Below are positions 58,989-64,000 of a DNA stretch of 64,000 nt, in pieces. Position 1 is the first letter of the stretch; each line of letters opens with the position of its first letter. The notes under the pieces are model-generated. The model did not search any database. It saw nothing but the letters and a program-made list of their open reading frames with translations, and was not told where the DNA came from. The position numbers and the translations under genes were made by a program. The stretch is from Bacillota bacterium (GTDB lineage Bacteria; Bacillota; Clostridia; Peptostreptococcales; Anaerovoracaceae): positions 62,001 through 126,000 of the forward strand of contig JAFRJI010000012.1 in the NCBI GenBank assembly GCA_017432345.1, read 5' to 3'.

Positions 58989-60680
58989 TTATTCTACAGG
59001 CTGTGCGTACTGCAGGAAGTAGTAACCCATTGTCGTGTAGCCAATGTTCTTCATTGTCTTGTTGCAGTACATGTTGGTGTAGTAGTAGATCGGGCATACT
59101 GGGAATCCGCCTTCGCCGAACAGAATCTCTTCAGCATTGTAGAGAGTCTTGTCACGGTCAGCGCCGGCATCCATGGTCTTAGCTTCCTTGATGGCTGCAT
59201 CAAAGTCTTCGTTGCTGAACAGACCATAGTTGTAGGAGTTTCCGGTTACCATCAGCTCGAGGTAAGTGATAGGGTCATTGTAGTCTGCGATCCAGCCGAG
59301 ACGTGCAACGCCGAACTTGTGCTCACCAAGACCGTTGGTGTAAGTGTTCCACTCCTGGTTAGCCAGAGTGATGTCGATTCCGAGAACGTTCTTCCAGTCC
59401 TGTCCGCAAGCTTCTGCGATAGCCTTGTGAGCATCATCTGTGTTGAAGTTGTAAACGATCGTTTCCTTAGGATCGAACGCACCTTCAGCTACAGCTTCGT
59501 CGAAGAGCTTCTTAGCCAGGTCGCACTTGCCTTCATAAGTGGTCAGGTCATAATCTGGATATTCCTCAGAAAGCCATGCATACATAGCACCGTTTTCGGA
59601 TGAACCGAATGCAAAGTCATTGCCTTCGGAGTCAAGGATTCCGGATGCTACAAAGCCGGTAGCCGGAGTCTGTCCGCCCTGAGCAACGTTTTCTACGATG
59701 TTGTCTCTGTCAACGCTGAGTACCATAGCAGCTCTGACTCTCCAATCCTTGATCTTGTCGCAGTTGAGGTAGAGATAGTAAGTACCAACGTAAGGGTCGA
59801 TGAAGCAGTCACCGGATTCCTGCAGAGATGAAATCATGTCTGTCGGGAATGATTCGATGAACGCCCAGTCGCCGGACTGATAAGCAGACAGGATAGCTGT
59901 CTCGTCTGCAGACAGATACCAGTCGATTTCGGAAGGTCCGAGGTTAGCAGCATCATAGTACTGTTCGTTCGGAACCATCTTGATGACGGAGTCGTGTGTC
60001 CATTCGGAAATGATGTACGGTCCGTTAACAACGATGTTCTCCGGGTCAGTCCAGTTGTCATTACCTTCAACGATGTCCTCTCTCAGTGGCATCAGTGAAG
60101 CAAATGCGCACATCTCGAGGAAGTAAGGAGTATCCTGGCAAAGAGTGATCTCAAGAGTTGAATCATCAACAGCCTTGATTCCCAGTTCGCTAGCATCCTT
60201 CTCACCAGCCTGGATCTCAGCAGCATTTACAACGATGCCGTCGAGGAAGTATCCATAGTCAGATGCTGTGTCAGGGTTGACCAGTCTCTGCCATGAATAT
60301 ACCCAGTCCTGAGCCTTTACGGCTTCTCCGTCAGACCAAACAGCGTCAGGTCTGATTTTGAACGTGTAAACCAGTCCATCATCAGATACTTCATAGCTTT
60401 CGGCCTGACCAAGGTCAATTTTGGTCATCATTACGTTTCCGCTGTCATCAGCCGTCTCGTCAGTCGGGACGTACTTCATGAGGTTCTCAAACATGTGGTT
60501 AGCATATGTGGAACCGTCAACGGAAGAGATGAGACCCGGGTCAATGGTTTCAGGTTCAGACGCGATACAAGCTGTTGCAACAAAGCCGTCGCCGCCGTCA
60601 CTGCTACCACCGCCTCCGCATGCTGTGAACGCTAATGCTACAGTCACGCAGAGGATCAGAGCAATAATCTTCTTCTTCAT
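58989..60680 (-). CDS. oppA: Oligopeptide ABC transporter substrate-binding lipoprotein
   Basis: 563-residue SBP of the peptide/nickel (SBP_bac_5) family. Signal peptide with lipobox FTACG at about residue 20, followed by a Gly/Ser linker (GGGGSSDGG). Family segments: YTFKIRPDAVWSDGEAVKAQDWVYSWQRLV and later VRAAMVLSVDRDNIVENVAQGGQTPATGFV. It captures peptides for OppBCDF. It is encoded last, after oppF, with its own extended -10 promoter. This suggests higher expression of the binding protein than of the membrane parts. Confidence 0.92.
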   Translation of the reverse strand: MKKKIIALILCVTVALAFTACGGGGSSDGGDGFVATACIASEPETIDPGLISSVDGSTYANHMFENLMKYVPTDETADDSGNVMMTKIDLGQAESYEVSDDGLVYTFKIRPDAVWSDGEAVKAQDWVYSWQRLVNPDTASDYGYFLDGIVVNAAEIQAGEKDASELGIKAVDDSTLEITLCQDTPYFLEMCAFASLMPLREDIVEGNDNWTDPENIVVNGPYIISEWTHDSVIKMVPNEQYYDAANLGPSEIDWYLSADETAILSAYQSGDWAFIESFPTDMISSLQESGDCFIDPYVGTYYLYLNCDKIKDWRVRAAMVLSVDRDNIVENVAQGGQTPATGFVASGILDSEGNDFAFGSSENGAMYAWLSEEYPDYDLTTYEGKCDLAKKLFDEAVAEGAFDPKETIVYNFNTDDAHKAIAEACGQDWKNVLGIDITLANQEWNTYTNGLGEHKFGVARLGWIADYNDPITYLELMVTGNSYNYGLFSNEDFDAAIKEAKTMDAGADRDKTLYNAEEILFGEGGFPVCPIYYYTNMYCNKTMKNIGYTTMGYYFLQYAQPVE

Positions 60681-60711
60681 AAATTCGCCTCCTTAATTAA
60701 TTAAGTACGTT

Positions 60712-60720
60712 ATTATATCA
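60712..60720 (-). promoter_or_regulatory. Extended -10 promoter of oppA
   Basis: On the minus strand TGATATAAT, a perfect TATAAT (60712-60717) with the extended TGn element, 32 bases before the oppA ATG. No good -35 is visible. It lies in the 98-base gap between oppF and oppA. Confidence 0.5.
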
Positions 60721-60778
60721 TATTTACGCAGCATAGTGTTACATAAATAATCAATCAAGTTGTGATCTGTGCCGGATA

Positions 60779-61771
60779 TTACTTTTCAAGCAGGTGGCAC
60801 GCTGCGAAGTGTCCGCTGCCGTAATCCTTGAAGGCAGGAACCTCTTCCTTGCAGCGCTCCGTCGCGTACGGGCATCTAGTGTGGAATTTGCACCCTGATG
60901 GCGGGTTGATTGGACTCGGGATATCTCCCTCGAGGATCAGCCGCTCTCTGGAGCGCGTGACGTTCGGGTCCGGAATAGGGACCGCGCTCATCAGCGTCTT
61001 GGTGTACGGGTGGATCGGATTCTTGTAGAGCTCAAAGGATTCCGCAAGTTCCACCACGTTGCCAAGGTACATAACGCCGATACGGTTCGAAATGTGACGT
61101 ACGACGGAGATGTCGTGGGCGATAAACAGGTAGGTGAGTCCTCTTTCTTCCTGAAGGTCTTCCAGCATGTTTACGACCTGTGACTGAATCGATACGTCAA
61201 GCGCTGAAATAGGTTCGTCGCATACGATGAACTCCGGCTCGACAGCCAGGGCTCTCGCGATTCCGATTCTCTGCTGTTGTCCACCTGAGAACTCATGAGG
61301 GAAACGGTTCGCATGTTCTGTGTTAAGTCCTACCGCCTTGAGAAGGCCTTTGATCCGCTCGGATCTGTCCTTCTTATTCTCGAACAGCTTATGGATGTCA
61401 AGCGCTTCGCCAACGATTTCGCCGACGGTCATACGCGGGTCCAGCGATGCCGATGGATCCTGGAAGATGATCTGCATCTTACGCCGGTATGGAAGCATCT
61501 TTTCCGCGATCTTCGCTTCCGAGTCATAGATCGGCTTTCCGTCGTAGATGATCGATCCCGAAGTCGGTTCATACAGCCGGATGATCGTACGTCCAAGCGT
61601 TGTCTTACCGCAGCCGGATTCGCCTACGAGTCCAAGGGTTTCTCCCTTGAAGATGTGCAGGGAAACGCCATCTACCGCTTTAACGGTCTGCTTGTTTCTG
61701 AAGCCGCCGCCTTTGATATTGAAGTGTTTCTTTAAGTCTTTTATTTCCAGGAGTTTCGTTTGTTCTGCCAT
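60779..61771 (-). CDS. oppF: Oligopeptide ABC transporter ATPase OppF
   Basis: 330 residues: Walker [11 protein letters not shown]-loop in [17 protein letters not shown] (typical OppF), signature [15 protein letters not shown], Walker [14 protein letters not shown], switch histidine FIAHDISVV. The C-terminal oligopeptide/dipeptide domain includes [16 protein letters not shown] with its cysteine cluster, known to bind 4Fe-4S in related transporters. Start overlaps the oppD stop as TAATG. Confidence 0.93.
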   Translation of the reverse strand: MAEQTKLLEIKDLKKHFNIKGGGFRNKQTVKAVDGVSLHIFKGETLGLVGESGCGKTTLGRTIIRLYEPTSGSIIYDGKPIYDSEAKIAEKMLPYRRKMQIIFQDPSASLDPRMTVGEIVGEALDIHKLFENKKDRSERIKGLLKAVGLNTEHANRFPHEFSGGQQQRIGIARALAVEPEFIVCDEPISALDVSIQSQVVNMLEDLQEERGLTYLFIAHDISVVRHISNRIGVMYLGNVVELAESFELYKNPIHPYTKTLMSAVPIPDPNVTRSRERLILEGDIPSPINPPSGCKFHTRCPYATERCKEEVPAFKDYGSGHFAACHLLEK

Positions 61772-62865
61772 TATTCACTCACCTCCTGTTCTTTTTCTTC
61801 TGCAAAAGCCTGAGCCTCTGCTTCGGCTTCTGCTTCGGCCTGCGCCTTTGCCGCAGCCAGAGCCTTTTCGCCTTCCTCGCCCATGAAGTGCAGCCAGCAT
61901 GCGGAGACGTGTTCGTCGCCGAGGTCCGCATAAGGCGGTTCCTTAGTCAGGCACACCTTCATGCAGTGCGAGCATCTCGGGCCAAAGTGGCAGCCCTGCG
62001 GTGGGTTCAGCAGGTCGACCGGCGTTCCTTCGATCGGGATCAGCCGCTCGTGCTGGTCCGCGTCAAGTCTAGGCATGGACGCGAGCAGTCCCATGGTGTA
62101 CGGGTGAGCCGGTTTATAGAAGATATCTTCAATGGTTCCCTGTTCCACGATCTTGCCGGCGTACATGACAGATACTCTGTCACACATCTCAGCTACAACG
62201 CCCAGGTTGTGCGTGATGAAGATGATGGCCGAGCCGACTTTCTTTTGGATTTCCTTCATCAGGTCAAGGATCTGAGCCTGAATGGTTACGTCCAGAGCCG
62301 TGGTCGGTTCATCGGCGATCAGAAGCTTCGGTTCGCATATGAGCGCCATGGCGATCATCGCACGCTGACGCATTCCTCCGGAATGCTCATGCGGATACTG
62401 ATCAACACGTTTCTCCGGGTTGGTCATTCCTACCAGCCGCAGCATCTCTATGGCGCGTTCTTTTGCCTTTTCCTTCGGATAGTTTTTGTCGTGGCAGAGA
62501 ATCGCTTCCATCAGTTGGTTTCCGATCGTGTATACCGGATTCAGGCAGGTCATAGGATTCTGGAAAATCATACTGACCTTGTTGCCCCGGAAGTCTCTCA
62601 TCTGCTCTGCGTCATATTCCAGGATGTTCTCGCCGTCGAAGATGATCTCTCCACCGACGACTTTGCCCGGATTCTGGAGAAGTCCCATGATCGAGTACGC
62701 CTCGACGGACTTTCCGGAACCGGATTCACCTACGATACCCATTACTTCATTTTCCTTCAGGGTGTAGCTGATGCCGTCGACGGCTTTTACTTCACCTGCC
62801 GGAGTGAAGAAGGATACCTTCAGATCTTTTACTTCAAGTAAGTTCTTTCTTTCTTCTGACATCAT
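61771..62865 (-). CDS. oppD: Oligopeptide ABC transporter ATPase OppD with Ala/Glu-rich tail
   Basis: 364 residues: Walker [27 protein letters not shown], signature [15 protein letters not shown], Walker [17 protein letters not shown], and the [15 protein letters not shown] cysteine cluster. The last ~35 residues are a low-complexity Ala/Glu/Lys stretch ([18 protein letters not shown]) absent from most OppD proteins. It pairs with OppF. Located 9 bases after oppC. Confidence 0.93.
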   Translation of the reverse strand: MMSEERKNLLEVKDLKVSFFTPAGEVKAVDGISYTLKENEVMGIVGESGSGKSVEAYSIMGLLQNPGKVVGGEIIFDGENILEYDAEQMRDFRGNKVSMIFQNPMTCLNPVYTIGNQLMEAILCHDKNYPKEKAKERAIEMLRLVGMTNPEKRVDQYPHEHSGGMRQRAMIAMALICEPKLLIADEPTTALDVTIQAQILDLMKEIQKKVGSAIIFITHNLGVVAEMCDRVSVMYAGKIVEQGTIEDIFYKPAHPYTMGLLASMPRLDADQHERLIPIEGTPVDLLNPPQGCHFGPRCSHCMKVCLTKEPPYADLGDEHVSACWLHFMGEEGEKALAAAKAQAEAEAEAEAQAFAEEKEQEVSE

Positions 62866-62874
62866 TCCACCTCC

Positions 62875-64000
62875 CTACTTCTTAAGACGAGGATCGAGCG
62901 CGTCTCTCAGGCCGTCACCGACCAAGTTCAGTGAAAGCAGTATGATCGTAAGTATGGCACCTGGGAACAGCAGTCTGTAAGGGAAGATCGTAAGAGTTCC
63001 CAATGCGTCCGAACAAAGCGATCCGAGGGAAGCCATCGGTGCCGAAACGCCCAGTCCCAGGAAGGACAGGAATGATTCGAGGAAGATGGCTGACGGAATC
63101 TGCAGGCAGGTCATGATGACCAGCTGTCCAACGCAGTTCGGAAGCAGATGCCGCTTGATGATTCTGCCGTTCGAAGCTCCCAGAGCGGTAGCCGCAGTAA
63201 CGAACTCCTGCTTCTTCAGCATAAGCACCTGACCACGGACGACTCGCGACATGCTGATCCAGTAGAGCAGACCGAACGTAATGAAGATACTGACGATGCC
63301 TGCGCCCAATGTAGAAAGTGCATTAGCGAACCAGGTGTCAGAGGAGTCGAACCACGCTTGCAGCGGATCCTTCAGAACGACCTGGAGAAGCAGTACGATC
63401 AGTACCTCAGGCACCGAGTAGATGAGGTCGACGAAACGCATCATTACGAAGTCGACCGCACCGCCGCAAAGTCCTGAAATGGATCCGTACAGCGACCCGA
63501 TGATCAGAACGATGAAGGCGGCGATGATACCGACGATCAGCGATACTCTCGCGCCGTACATAGTTCTGGCAAGAAGGTCACGTCCCTGGGAGTCGGTTCC
63601 TACCATATGCGGGAATACGCTCTTGACGACATCCAGTTCCTTTGCGCTGTCGCTCGGTTCGCTTGTGTAAGAGAGCGGCGTCGAACCTGTGATCGTGCCA
63701 TTATTGATCTGCGACTCCTTCACGATGGAAAGCTTGTCGCCCTGCAGGATGATTACAGCGTCAGCGAGCTTTTCATCGAGCGTGAAAGCGTAAGTGTCAC
63801 CCTTGAATTTGAAGTAGTAGTCGCGCGCATCGAGCGCTGTCATGGAACCCGGCTGAAGTGCCGTGGCATACATGCAGTCCACATCGTCCTCGATACTCTT
63901 GACGAGAGCCTCCTGCTGTGAGAATTCGCCAGGGCCGAGCTTTTGCGCGCTTCGGTATTGTTTTGAATAGTCGTAAGGAATGAGAGCCGGTCCCAGGAAT
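62875..64000 (-). CDS. oppC: Oligopeptide ABC transporter permease OppC (5' end outside window)
   Basis: The minus-strand frame is open to the right edge, so at least 370 residues are present and the N-terminus with its first membrane helix is missing. Visible are HMVGTDSQGRDLLARTMYGARVSL, the usual OppC segment before the second helix, then five further hydrophobic segments. The EAA loop is in KQEFVTAATALGASNGRIIKRHLLPN, and the end is VGDGLRDALDPRLKK. An extracellular region of more than 130 residues lies before the GTDSQGRD segment, longer than in most OppC proteins. Internal GTG/ATG codons near 63882 are not the true start. Confidence 0.9.
   Translation of the reverse strand, partial: FLGPALIPYDYSKQYRSAQKLGPGEFSQQEALVKSIEDDVDCMYATALQPGSMTALDARDYYFKFKGDTYAFTLDEKLADAVIILQGDKLSIVKESQINNGTITGSTPLSYTSEPSDSAKELDVVKSVFPHMVGTDSQGRDLLARTMYGARVSLIVGIIAAFIVLIIGSLYGSISGLCGGAVDFVMMRFVDLIYSVPEVLIVLLLQVVLKDPLQAWFDSSDTWFANALSTLGAGIVSIFITFGLLYWISMSRVVRGQVLMLKKQEFVTAATALGASNGRIIKRHLLPNCVGQLVIMTCLQIPSAIFLESFLSFLGLGVSAPMASLGSLCSDALGTLTIFPYRLLFPGAILTIILLSLNLVGDGLRDALDPRLKK

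Overview
The window reads as one contiguous stretch of a GC-rich Clostridia (Firmicutes) chromosome close to the replication origin. The left edge carries the end of rsmG followed by parA and parB, each flanked by a parS-like site, which is the usual origin-proximal layout in Firmicutes. Strong AGGAGG-type ribosome sites, glycyl-radical and ferredoxin-dependent enzymes, [FeFe]-hydrogenase maturases and a clostridial single-chain PurL all indicate a strict anaerobe that ferments amino acids. The family could be Anaerovoracaceae-like, but this is only a guess from gene style. No rRNA, tRNA, CRISPR array, insertion sequence or prophage was seen.

Layout: 1-3446 rsmG end, parAB and a CofE/FolC2-like gamma-glutamyl ligase. 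3447-11210 a hut operon (hutH, hutU, hutI, cyclodeaminase, formiminotransferase) and a GntR/FCD regulator, preceded by a 212-bp imperfect palindrome. 11220-18442 a histidine biosynthesis operon (hisZGCBHAF-IE-K, no hisD) preceded by a short, previously unlisted leader ORF with six His codons. 18426-19144 a vapBC toxin-antitoxin pair. 19242-28264 an iron alcohol dehydrogenase, an aldehyde dehydrogenase, a TauABC-like importer, and a glycyl radical enzyme with its activase. 28381-29736 an orphan protein with a nuclease-like motif pattern and a tandem array of twelve alternately oriented 9-bp motifs spaced about 32 bp apart. 29845-42575 a purine operon under a guanine riboswitch (purE, purC, fchA-like, purF-like, purM, purN-purO fusion, AICAR transformylase, purD, purL), ending at a second, different array of inverted motifs. 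42654-46435 a four-subunit 2-oxoacid:ferredoxin oxidoreductase and a lipoprotein. 46483-51428 hydG-hydE-hydF-azlC-azlD on the minus strand. 51748-55320 a hypothetical gene, a YtcJ-like amidohydrolase and an NhaC-type antiporter. 55453-58884 a three-gene Hsp70-like cassette behind a structured leader with a terminator. 58989-64000 an oligopeptide ABC importer (oppC partial, oppD, oppF, oppA).

How the parts fit: histidine degradation yields glutamate, ammonia and one-carbon units on tetrahydrofolate. The purine operon consumes 10-formyl-THF twice and carries its own cyclodeaminase/cyclohydrolase-like gene. The purine operon also replaces the usual bifunctional PurH with a PurO-type cyclohydrolase fused to PurN plus a stand-alone AICAR transformylase, and its PurF homologue lacks the N-terminal catalytic cysteine. 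The strongest candidate for an undescribed pathway is 19242-28264. There a sulfonate-type importer sits with a diol-dehydratase-like glycyl radical enzyme and with a reductase and a dehydrogenase that both resemble enzymes of succinate semialdehyde, the carboxylate analogue of 3-sulfopropanal.
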